Shown here one piece after another: positions 1 to 8,000 of a stretch of 61,656 nt of DNA. The DNA is from Beijerinckiaceae bacterium (GTDB taxonomy: Bacteria; Pseudomonadota; Alphaproteobacteria; Rhizobiales; Beijerinckiaceae), in NCBI GenBank assembly GCA_947456505.1, contig CANGTC010000007.1:1-61656 (forward strand), read 5' to 3'. Below the pieces are notes generated by a model. The model saw nothing but the letters and a program-made list of their open reading frames with translations. It was not told the DNA's origin and searched no databases. Both the position numbers and the translations under genes were made by a program. Within the stretch, counting starts at the first letter, position 1, and the number at the start of each line of letters is the position of its first letter.

Positions 1-74
1 CTAGCGTCCAGGACCGGCGTTTGCGCCTAGGCAGATTTGTGGCTACTGGTTCTACGATCAACATGGGCGATAAT

Positions 75-97
75 GTCCACTTCTAATACAAGTGGAC
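75..97. repeat. 8-bp perfect inverted repeat
   Basis: GTCCACTT and AAGTGGAC flank a 7-nt spacer. The left arm overlaps the 11-mer CGATAATGTCC (68-78), which recurs in the same orientation at 1477-1487. Meaning unknown; it could be a remnant of an insertion-sequence end or a protein-binding site. Confidence 0.4.
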
Positions 98-189
98 ACT
101 TATACGAGCCTCACAAAAGCAATCTAGGCGGCCCTCGCCGGAGGGATACCTTTTTTCTTGAAATTCGTCATCTAGAAGTTCAGCCGGGT

Positions 190-209
190 GGCTTGGCTTG
201 GCTTGGCTT
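190..209. repeat. GGCTT x4 tandem repeat
   Basis: Four perfect head-to-tail copies of the pentanucleotide GGCTT. They lie in non-coding sequence, so any copy-number change has no obvious consequence. Confidence 0.6.
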
Positions 210-584
210 TGCGCTTAGCGCCGGCTGTGTAGCTCCGGCATCTTTCGCACATTTAGGCTCCCAGCGCTCCTTGATAGGCAGCTATCCTCGTTTCTTTGAA
301 AGCGATCTAGTTGTTTGAGTAAGGTCAGCGCGTAGCTCGATTCCAGAAAGAGCCACCTATGATCACCAATCTTATCAGGAATCACATATGGGTCAGGTGG
401 TAACGGAATGAATAGCGGTAAAGCTCAAAAAATCAGGGGCAATGTCATGGTCTCGTGACATAGCCGAATTGGCTGTATCAGGAATGAACGCTTTGTATAT
501 GCACAGTTTCATAGAGGTGATAGATGGATCTGGGAGAAGACACATATACACAATGATCATGTAGCACATTGAATGAACACTGCG

Positions 585-623
585 CAGTAGGCCGCCTCGG
601 ATCAATATCCGAGGGGCCTACTG
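585..623 (-). terminator. Strong hairpin, probable terminator
   Basis: Arms 585-593/595-602 pair with 607-614/615-623, giving 17 base pairs with one bulged base (G594) and a 4-nt loop. It begins 10 nt after the stop of the 145-aa gene that ends at 633, which is where a terminator would sit. There is no clean U-run on the minus transcript, so termination efficiency is uncertain. Confidence 0.6.
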
Positions 624-632
624 ACCTGCACT

Positions 633-1070
633 TTATTTCACTTCGAGATCAATCAATTCGAGAGAGCTCGATGTAATCTTGAGTTGGAAACCAAGATCCG
701 CCAAACGCATCTCAAGTTTCTCAACACGCCAGAACTCACCTTCGGGCAGTGCTGCGAGATGCTGGATGAGAGAGAACTCAGCGGTACGTGTGATCGGCGC
801 AAAATTACGCAAAATTTCTGCAATCCCGGACATGTCAAAATCGTCCGCCGCATAAATCAAAATTTGGCACATGATATCGACGACGTCCGCCCTCGGCGCC
901 CCTTCCTCAGCCAAGCTAACAATAGCTCCCTGAATAGCGAGCAAAGCGGCGTCATTCACGTTGTTGACGGCAGCTGCTGCGTTTAGCGCATGATAGATTT
1001 CTTGAAGACTGAGAAGTTCTTCGTGTTCATCATTTCCGGCTTGTTCGATATCTCTAGCAACTTGAACCAT
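633..1070 (-). CDS. Uncharacterised 145-aa protein of the flagellar sigma54 regulon
   Basis: I do not recognise a family. The predicted protein is acidic and probably all-helical, with many Ala/Leu/Glu residues. It has no signal peptide and no membrane segment, so it should be cytoplasmic. The case for a real gene comes from context: a -24/-12 sigma54 promoter (TGGCGC-N5-TTGC, 1108-1122) lies 38 nt upstream of the ATG, and a 17-bp hairpin follows 10 nt after the stop. It is therefore a monocistronic unit, probably switched on together with the flagellar genes to its right. A role as a chaperone, regulator or assembly factor is possible, but nothing in the sequence says which. Confidence 0.65.
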   Translation of the reverse strand: MVQVARDIEQAGNDEHEELLSLQEIYHALNAAAAVNNVNDAALLAIQGAIVSLAEEGAPRADVVDIMCQILIYAADDFDMSGIAEILRNFAPITRTAEFSLIQHLAALPEGEFWRVEKLEMRLADLGFQLKITSSSLELIDLEVK

Positions 1071-1107
1071 GTTGGATCCTCGTTAGTGTTAGGCCCACCT
1101 GAACATA

Positions 1108-1122
1108 GCAAATTCGGCGCCA
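1108..1122 (-). promoter_or_regulatory. sigma54 promoter of the 145-aa gene
   Basis: The minus strand reads TGGCGC-N5-TTGC with the required 10 nt between GG and GC. It has one departure from TGGCAC. The 38-nt distance to the start codon at 1070 matches the other sigma54 promoters in this window. Confidence 0.65.
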
Positions 1123-1686
1123 CCTCTAAGTATCTGAAATATCAAAATTAAATACATTTCCGGAGAAGTCCTCAAGGCGATGGGTTCCGCTAGAGTACTT
1201 TATTGGGGCAAATTTAAGCCTTTAAATGTGATCCAGGAGCTCTTCAGAACGCCCTTTGACATCTAGTCTGGGGCGGAGTGGAAGCGGATACCCACTACAA
1301 TTTAATGAGCAAGAAACAGAAAGAATTGCGAGCGGCTTATCCAAGCACGGTAATCGACGGCATGGCCGGACATTTTATTGCGAAATAAGGACGTCAGGCA
1401 ATTAACGTAACCTGCGCCTACATGAATGTGCGCTTGCCAGCTATTTAGCCGCACCAACAACACAGGCACCCCGAACCGATAATGTCCGGGGCGTAGCGGA
1501 AATCAAAGACTTATGAAGAAGAAAACGAGCTTACGCTATCGCAACAGACAAACAAACACACAATGACACTTGAATTTATAAGGAAGTGAGCGACTCTGTA
1601 AAATCAACTACCGATTTGGCGTACTCAACCAAGCGTCCGAAACCGCAAAATGATCAACTCTTAATATAAGACCTTAGTTATATCAT
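1123..1686. other. Spacer between flagellin end and the 145-aa gene
   Basis: No gene above 60 codons. A hairpin with 8-bp arms (1469-1476 and 1484-1491, one mismatch) overlaps the second copy of CGATAATGTCC (1477-1487). A 27-codon frame at 1305-1388 on the + strand has no support. No clear terminator for the flagellin gene could be found. Confidence 0.5.
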
Positions 1687-2526
1687 TTACTTCAACAACT
1701 GGAGCACCAGCTGCGGTTGCTGGTTCGCCTGAGCCAGCATGGCCTGCGCTGCTTGTTGAATAATATTGCGTTTCGCGAGTTCTGTAGTAGCCACAGCGTA
1801 GTCCGTGTCTTCGATGCGGCTGCGCGATTGTTGAGACTGAGTGGAAACGTTGAACAGATTGTCGATTGTAAATTGAAGGCGGCTGATGACAGCGCCCATT
1901 TTTGCGCGCTCGCGGTTGACGGTGTCAAGAGCGCTGATAATCGACCCAAGCGCGTTATTGGACGAAATAGCGCTGGTGATAACTGTTTGTTCGATGCCGC
2001 TGAGAACGCCCCCGTTAACAGTCTGCATATTCGGAAGGGTAATCGTGATAATCTGGTGCGCGTTTGCGCCGACCTGGAACGTGACCAATCCTGACCCGTC
2101 GCCCGCTTGCCCATTCAGAATGTTGGCGCCGTTCCACTGAGTGTATTCCGCAATCTTGGTGATCTGCGTGCGTAGTTGCTGATATTCCAGATTGAGGAAG
2201 CTGCGATCATCTGAATTGTTAGTGTCGTTGGAGGATTGGACCGCCAGTTCACGCATGCGTTGAAGCATATTCGTGACCTGTTCAGTCGCGCCTTCCGCAG
2301 TCTGAATCAGCGAAATGCCATCATTACCGTTACGCGCCGCCTGGTTGAGGCCCCTGATCTGGGCCGTAAGCCGGGTGCTGATCGCGAGGCCCGCGACGTC
2401 ATCAACTGAGTTATTAATGCGCTTTCCCGTCGAGAGTTGCTCCATAACGGTTTGAAGGCTTCGCGCATTAGATGAAATCGACAGCTGAGCATAAAGCGCT
2501 GCTGTGTTTGTGTTGATGGTGGTCAT
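1687..2526 (-). CDS. fliC: Flagellin
   Basis: Filament subunit, exported through the flagellar type III apparatus. At 279 aa it is a short flagellin. The N-terminal helical region (residues 1-140: INTNTAAL..., the QLSTGKRIN segment and the LAVQSSNDTN stretch) and the C-terminal D0/D1 helices (about 200-279) are both present, while the variable outer D2/D3 part is almost absent. The gene starts only 35 bp after the end of the upstream transglycosylase gene. I find no FliA (sigma28) promoter in that gap, so transcription may start inside the upstream gene or read through from the sigma54 site at 3590-3604. Only one flagellin gene is in the window. Confidence 0.96.
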   Translation of the reverse strand: MTTINTNTAALYAQLSISSNARSLQTVMEQLSTGKRINNSVDDVAGLAISTRLTAQIRGLNQAARNGNDGISLIQTAEGATEQVTNMLQRMRELAVQSSNDTNNSDDRSFLNLEYQQLRTQITKIAEYTQWNGANILNGQAGDGSGLVTFQVGANAHQIITITLPNMQTVNGGVLSGIEQTVITSAISSNNALGSIISALDTVNRERAKMGAVISRLQFTIDNLFNVSTQSQQSRSRIEDTDYAVATTELAKRNIIQQAAQAMLAQANQQPQLVLQLLK

Positions 2527-2561
2527 CAGGTGTCTCCGTTGAAAGCAAGAATCTTTGCGAC

Positions 2562-3554
2562 TTAGCGCGTGGCGGCGTCAGAACCATTCTCTCGGTTAGT
2601 CTGGTCGACAGCCTTCAAAATCATCCGCACTCCAGACGCGATAGGCGACAAACTCTGTGGATTGAGGGGTGCGTCACCGCCGCTGCTGGATGCTCCTTGT
2701 GAAGCGTCGCGTGCGCGGGGGTCGCTCACCTGCGTCATTCCGCTGGCATGATCGACGAGTGAGAAATTTTTGAGATATTTTGACATCGTCTCATCAGTGA
2801 CCGGGATGGCGGGCGCGCTTACAGTGTCGCTGGGGCTAACTTGCCTTGTGTCGCTTGCAAGTGCGGCCGCAACAATCTGCCTGAGGCGCGTGTCAAAGCT
2901 GATGGTGCTGCGATCCAGCTTAGGGAGCGCACTATTTGCGAGTTGCGCGCTAACTGACGGCGCGTCATTAAACTTTTGCGCGAAGCGATTGTATATGTCC
3001 TGATAGGAACGCGGGCCGCCATTGTCGAAGAAAATGGCTGCATTTGCGGCAGCAGCTTGCGGCAGGGCTTTAGCAGCTGACGAAGTTGGGGAGTCACGTA
3101 GCCCGTTCAGAAAGGTAGCCGCGCCGCTGGCCCCAAGAAAATGCGCCAGATAAAGCTCAGTTGGCCCGATAGACTTGTGACCGGCTGCGGAAAGGGCCTG
3201 CGCGTTATCAGCAGCAAAGAAGGCGGCCATTGCGGTAGCAGTTTCCGGTTGGTTCCGCAGGTCGAGAATTCTGGCGCGGTCGGCCGGGCTTGCCGTGTTG
3301 AAGCGAAGTGACTGGGCCTCGTCCCCAAGGCCGACCTGGTCGCCATGACGCTTCACCATTTCCACCCACGTGCCGGAGGTGAATTGATAAAGTCCGGCAG
3401 CCGAACTAGTGGCAGCCTTTGCGCGGGGATTCAGCGAGCTTTCAACCTGAGCCTGATTCAGGAGATATTTGAAGTCCGCATTCTGCGAAGCGGCGACCTG
3501 CCGGATCGTCGACACCACATAATCGCGCGCTTCGCTTACTTGCTGAATTGGCAT
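2562..3554 (-). CDS. Flagellar lytic transglycosylase (SLT domain)
   Basis: Peptidoglycan-cleaving enzyme, probably the one that opens the wall for the rod. The N-terminal half (about residues 10-150) is an SLT-type goose-lysozyme fold with catalytic Glu38 in QVESSLNPRA, followed by the SAAGLYQFTSGTW segment. The C-terminal third is low complexity. The FlgJ of this cluster (9237-9788) has no muramidase domain, so the two proteins together replace a two-domain FlgJ. This differs from the Sec-exported SltF of Rhodobacter sphaeroides in having no obvious Sec signal; export by the flagellar apparatus is an inference. A sigma54 promoter lies 36 nt upstream at 3590-3604. Confidence 0.85.
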   Translation of the reverse strand: MPIQQVSEARDYVVSTIRQVAASQNADFKYLLNQAQVESSLNPRAKAATSSAAGLYQFTSGTWVEMVKRHGDQVGLGDEAQSLRFNTASPADRARILDLRNQPETATAMAAFFAADNAQALSAAGHKSIGPTELYLAHFLGASGAATFLNGLRDSPTSSAAKALPQAAAANAAIFFDNGGPRSYQDIYNRFAQKFNDAPSVSAQLANSALPKLDRSTISFDTRLRQIVAAALASDTRQVSPSDTVSAPAIPVTDETMSKYLKNFSLVDHASGMTQVSDPRARDASQGASSSGGDAPLNPQSLSPIASGVRMILKAVDQTNRENGSDAATR

Positions 3555-3589
3555 TGGTCTTCTACTCGTGAGGCTTCATCGGTGCTGGA

Positions 3590-3604
3590 GCAATTGTTGT
3601 GCCA
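3590..3604 (-). promoter_or_regulatory. sigma54 promoter of the transglycosylase (and possibly flagellin)
   Basis: The minus strand reads TGGCAC-AACAA-TTGC, a full consensus match. The start codon is 36 nt downstream at 3554. On the + strand the same bases give only a degenerate match, so I assign it to the minus strand. Confidence 0.85.
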
Positions 3605-3673
3605 GCTCATCCGGTTGCGTTTTTCTTTGTTTTTGCATAAGCTTCGCCCGGAAAATGGCGATGGGGCGGAACA

Positions 3674-4117
3674 ATGGACATCTTCGTCACAGTCATGATG
3701 GTCGCCATGCTGCTGCTCGTGGTGATTGTAGCTGCGGCACTTTTCGTGCAGCAGAGCGGGAACCTCCGCGAGTTGCGAGATAAATTGCAGACGGTCCAGG
3801 ATGAGGCCAAGATCCGCAAGAACCCTGACGCCCTGCGTCGGGAGCGCGTTGCCGTTCTTGATCCATTGTTGTTGCTTGAGACCCGATTAAGTGAAAGGGA
3901 TCCGCTTCTTCTGAGTGAGGAAGAGCTTGCTTTGGTCATTGAGTCTCGCGAGCGGATCATGTTTATTTCCCAGCAGTTGAAGGCTGTGGATGACTGGATT
4001 GGAGCGCCCTATGATCTCGAATGGTTCGAGTATCTAGAGCGCTTGCCACGGATAAAGACGCTTTATTTGAGTGCCGACCTCGGCCAAGACAGCGCAGTTG
4101 CTACTTCAGGTAGTTAA
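3674..4117 (+). CDS. Membrane-anchored hypothetical protein
   Basis: 147 aa with one N-terminal membrane segment (about residues 5-27, rich in Val, Leu and Ala), then a charged, probably helical and coiled-coil cytoplasmic domain (30-135). I do not recognise the family. It is the only + strand gene in the left 26 kb, lying between the divergent transglycosylase and the convergent flgL. Its last 17 bp overlap the end of flgL. A purine-rich GGGGCGGA precedes the ATG. No promoter of its own is evident. Being enclosed by flagellar genes suggests, but does not prove, a flagellar or motor-related role. Confidence 0.65.
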   Translation: MDIFVTVMMVAMLLLVVIVAAALFVQQSGNLRELRDKLQTVQDEAKIRKNPDALRRERVAVLDPLLLLETRLSERDPLLLSEEELALVIESRERIMFISQQLKAVDDWIGAPYDLEWFEYLERLPRIKTLYLSADLGQDSAVATSGS

Positions 4118-5003
4118 ACAGCGAGAGTTGTGCGATCTTTACGAAAGAGGTCTGAGCGGCATCGAGGGTCGTAAGTTTCTTTTGGAGTTCTGTGACGGAC
4201 TTCTCGATATTGGTGTCCTGAAGTATTGATATCTGAGCTGTCGTCGCTGTTTGGTTGTCCTGCAGCTTTTGATCTGCATTATCGAGAAGCGATAGGCGCG
4301 AACCTACCTCCGCTTGTTGACTGATCATGTGGTCAAGCGCTTTCGAGATATCATCGCCTGGTGTCGCGGGCGACTTTCCGTCCGCTAATGCGTTGGCTAC
4401 CGCAGTGACGATCTCAAAAACTGACTTTGACGGCCCGCTCTCAAGTGGTACGCGATCAAACACTTCATGGCCCGAGAATCCTACCGTGACCTGCGCGTCG
4501 TCCCCTACGGCCTGTTGGGTGATATTAGCGTCGCCTATATATTTTATTGAACCGTCAATCTGTTTGGCAAATGGATTGCCAGAGACGAAGCCCCCAAAGA
4601 TAGGAAGGCCATTCGAATCCTTTGTATTCGCAAGATCGAGGAGACTATCTTCGATACCCTTGGCCTCAATAGCCACCAGCTTTCTGTCACCTGCTGATAG
4701 AGAGTCGTTCGAACCCTGAATAGACAATTCTTTCATGCGGGTAAGAAGGTTTGAGGCTTGTTTGAGCGCGGTGTCCTCCAGCGTCAAGGCTTGACGAGCG
4801 ACATCGATATTCCGCTTGTATTGAGCGAGCCGCACTTCTTTTGCTTTCAGCAAGGCGAGATCTGAAAAAGCGACAGGGTCGTCTGACGCAGCCGTGATTT
4901 TCTTGCCAGTCGCGATCTGCTCCTGAAGTTTCGCCGCCTGGGCCTTCAGATCCTGGAAGTTCTCGGTGTTTTGCCGATAGTAGGAGTTGGTGCTTATCTG
5001 CAT
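4101..5003 (-). CDS. flgL: Hook-filament junction protein FlgL (HAP3)
   Basis: Second junction protein between hook and filament. 300 aa, the normal family size. The flagellin-like N-terminal helices (residues 1-130, including IATGKKITAASDDPVAFSDL) and C-terminal helices (about 240-300) are both clear. It is last in the flgB-L operon, 8 bp after flgK, with a GAGG ribosome site just upstream. Unlike its neighbour FlgK and the hook protein FlgE, it is not enlarged. Confidence 0.94.
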   Translation of the reverse strand: MQISTNSYYRQNTENFQDLKAQAAKLQEQIATGKKITAASDDPVAFSDLALLKAKEVRLAQYKRNIDVARQALTLEDTALKQASNLLTRMKELSIQGSNDSLSAGDRKLVAIEAKGIEDSLLDLANTKDSNGLPIFGGFVSGNPFAKQIDGSIKYIGDANITQQAVGDDAQVTVGFSGHEVFDRVPLESGPSKSVFEIVTAVANALADGKSPATPGDDISKALDHMISQQAEVGSRLSLLDNADQKLQDNQTATTAQISILQDTNIEKSVTELQKKLTTLDAAQTSFVKIAQLSLFNYLK

Positions 5004-5011
5004 GATTGACC

Positions 5012-8000
5012 TCAGAAGGATCTTAGAATCGTAGAGAACATGTCACGGGCCGCCATGACGACTTGCGCAGCAGCGCTATAGGCTTGCTGGTATCGAATGA
5101 GGTCGGAGGCCTCGGTATCGAGGTTTACTCCCGTTTTGGCCTCGAAAGCTGATTTGAGATCCGAAGCCTGTTGTGCGGCGCCAGCTGCCGTCATGTTCGC
5201 TGAATTTACGGCCGTGCCAAGCTTGGACGTGACGTTGTTGTAGACATCCTGGAAGGAACCCCCATTTTGCCCAAAGATCGAAACAGTCGCCATGCCTGCA
5301 AGCATGAGTGCGTTTCTATTGTCGGCCGTTCGGGTAGGGTCAGTTTTGACATCGTAGACGTCATTTACTGCGGTAGTGCCGTGGATTGTAAAACTAAGCC
5401 CGCGATAATTGATAGGCTTGTCCGGTTCCCAGGCGCGATAAGCGAGGCTTAATCCTGAAGCAGGATCTATGATCTCCAGTTGGCTGTCGCTGATTATTTT
5501 AACTCGAATGTTTGGAATGGGAGGAACGGGCGCTGCTGAACTCGAAACCCCATCAGGTGGCGGCGCGTCGACTTTACTTGCCGCAACGGTCCGAACACCA
5601 GACGGATCATCATTGACGACTGCGACGATTAGATCTTCCGGAACGCCGGTTGAGAAAGTGAGGCCGCTTCCAACACGAGATACACTCGCTGACGGGTCGG
5701 CTAATGCCGCCAAGCCAGCGTTTGTGGTGTTGTTTGACTTCAACGTCATGATCTCGCCTGAGACGCTAAGATCAAGATCCGAGCCATTGAAGCCCAGAGC
5801 CTGAGCGTCCGCAGCTTTGTTGCTGTCGGACGCGTCAATCAACAGTCCGGCGCGAGGTCCAATCAGCGTGAGATTTTTGCCATTGAAAGACCACGTGATA
5901 CCGCTTGGATCAGTAGATGGAGACGGCCCATTGAGAGAATTTATTGTTAACGTGTGAGATGGAGCTTGATATTGGGCATCCTTCACTTCAATGGTCATCG
6001 GTTTTGAAGCAAGAAGCGTGTCAATGGACAGGTCGGTAGCTAAAATTTGCGTGCCTGATGCCGCTGGGTCGATGCCAAGATTCCTTGCGAGAGTTGCGCC
6101 ATCTCCCGAAGTATCGATGCTCATAGCAGCGTTACCTGAGAGTTGCAGCTTCCCGTCGACCATGGACCATGAAACTCCAGCACTGGAACCAGAAATGGAA
6201 TCTATGGTGAGCGTCTTTTGCACACCTCCAACGCTCAGTTTCAAGGTTGGCTTGGTGGCCGCCAGGAGAGAGGTCTGAAGATCACCCGTTCCCGTAACCA
6301 AGGTATCAGGCTGTTGGTTGACGGTGGAAATATTCAGGCCTTGATCAGTGTCAAAAAGTGTAGGATCGATGACCGGAGTTATACTGATCGTTGGAGCGGT
6401 GTTGCGCAGCGTTTGTGGCGCAGAGATGAGCACTCGCGCGTTAGCACGCATGCCGGGCCCAGCCGGTGTCCCCGGGACCAGACTTGCAGTGAAATTCGCA
6501 CCCTCTGGGACCTCGAAGGTACCAGCATAAGCCGGTTTATAGGTGACAGCATGGGTGGTTGGGTCTTCAAGGCGCTCCAAAGCCATCGAGCCTGTAGCGG
6601 GATCCGTGGCTCGATGGAAGATTACTCTTTGGGGCGGCTTACCGTCGATAGAGACGTCAAAAGAAAGGACCCGCGTCGTATCGGCAAGAGAAAGATTCGA
6701 CCCCCGCCAACTGAATTTGCTGGCCTGAGCATTCATCTGTCCTGCCAAGGCATTTGCCACGTCAGGGGCCGATTTCCCGGCGAGTGCGTCGCCAGCCAAA
6801 CGGATGGGAGCAAGGCCGTTAACATTCAAGGCATAGACCGCCCCAGACACAACGGGCTGCCCGCCGCCGCCGTGAGCCATGTTAAATTCAGGAAGTGCTG
6901 AAACATTAATAGTGGTGTTTGAAAAATCTCCGCTCACGCTGAGAAGATTACTCGCTGGCGTTATGTTAGCGCCGGGATAAATTGGCGGTGGCTGCGTATA
7001 GTTCTTATAGTCGTCAGCTGATAAGCCCGGCAGGAAGCCGTTTGCTGGCGTTAAAAAGTCTTCTCTACCGCTTGGAGGAAGAATGGGGCCAAAAATCTGC
7101 CGGCCTTCCCGTGTGAAAACCCGAATTTGCGCCGCACTCGCACCGATTTCATTAACCGCCTTAATCTCAACGGGTTGTTGTTGTGTGTTATATCCCTTGA
7201 ACCCCGCGTTAGCCACGCTATGAGCGCCTAATGCGTTTACAGTGAGCGCCCCGTTTACGACGCTAGCATATAGATAATTCTGATATCCTGCTTTAACCGC
7301 TGCATTATTGATATCAGCAGCGATTTGATTGAGGTCATTAGATTTGGTGCTAATCGCAAGCGATTTAGCCTCGCCGTCAAGTTCAATGGAGAGGCTGAGT
7401 TCCGAGCCCCCCGTCGAATTTTGCCCGATTGCAGTGATATCCGAGGCGGACATCGGCAATCTACGTATTGAAAAACTGTCCCGGTCGGCAGGTAGTCCAT
7501 TGAAGGAGAAAGTTATCCCGTCGATAGAAGCCGTGTTCGTGCCTGAGGATGTCTTGCCCTCGCTAGACTTAACAGTCCAAATTTGTGCGTTGGCGTTATA
7601 GGATGCAAAATAGTCGATGTCTCCAATTGAAGCATTCGAGGGTATTGTTGCTGTTACGCTGGCGTTTCCCTGGTTACTCGCGCCAGGAAAGGAGCTAAGA
7701 CCCGTCGTGGTAAAATGCACAGCCGAGAGACGATTGAGGGAGGTAAGAGTTAATGGCGTTGTGCTGGGAGAAAGCGTAAAAGCAGGCCCGTTGCTCAGAA
7801 AGTCTGCAGAGGTATTTACGCCATCGAAAATGCTGCTAGCTGCTGGAATGAGAGACGTCGGATCTTGGGTCGTCCTTTTGAGTGGCGTTAAACTGGCCGA
7901 GCCGATGTTGGTGGAGAATGGATCCACATAAAGCGGGAGGGCTGATGCAATCTCTCCAGGGGTGGAGATAAGAAACTTTGTAGATGCCGCTGCGCCAAAT

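Larger units (their letters stand above)
1..584. other. Gene-poor left edge
   Basis: I see no convincing gene here. The open frames on either strand have no family resemblance, no good ribosome binding site and atypical composition. The stretch holds an inverted repeat at 75-97 and a four-copy GGCTT array at 190-209. Its base composition looks lower in GC than the right side of the window. It could be decayed mobile-element sequence, but no transposase fragment is recognisable. Confidence 0.5.

Noticed and set aside
37-318. 93-codon + strand frame at the left edge
   Set aside because: No family resemblance, contains a short tandem repeat, and has no ribosome site.
393-605. 70-codon minus frame
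   Set aside because: It starts inside the strong hairpin at 585-623 and has no recognisable protein features.
1305-1388. 27-codon + strand frame with Lys-rich start
   Set aside because: Too short, no ribosome site or homology evident; could not be supported.
6218-6901. 227-codon frame opposite flgK
   Set aside because: Antisense shadow of flgK with no start context and unlikely composition.
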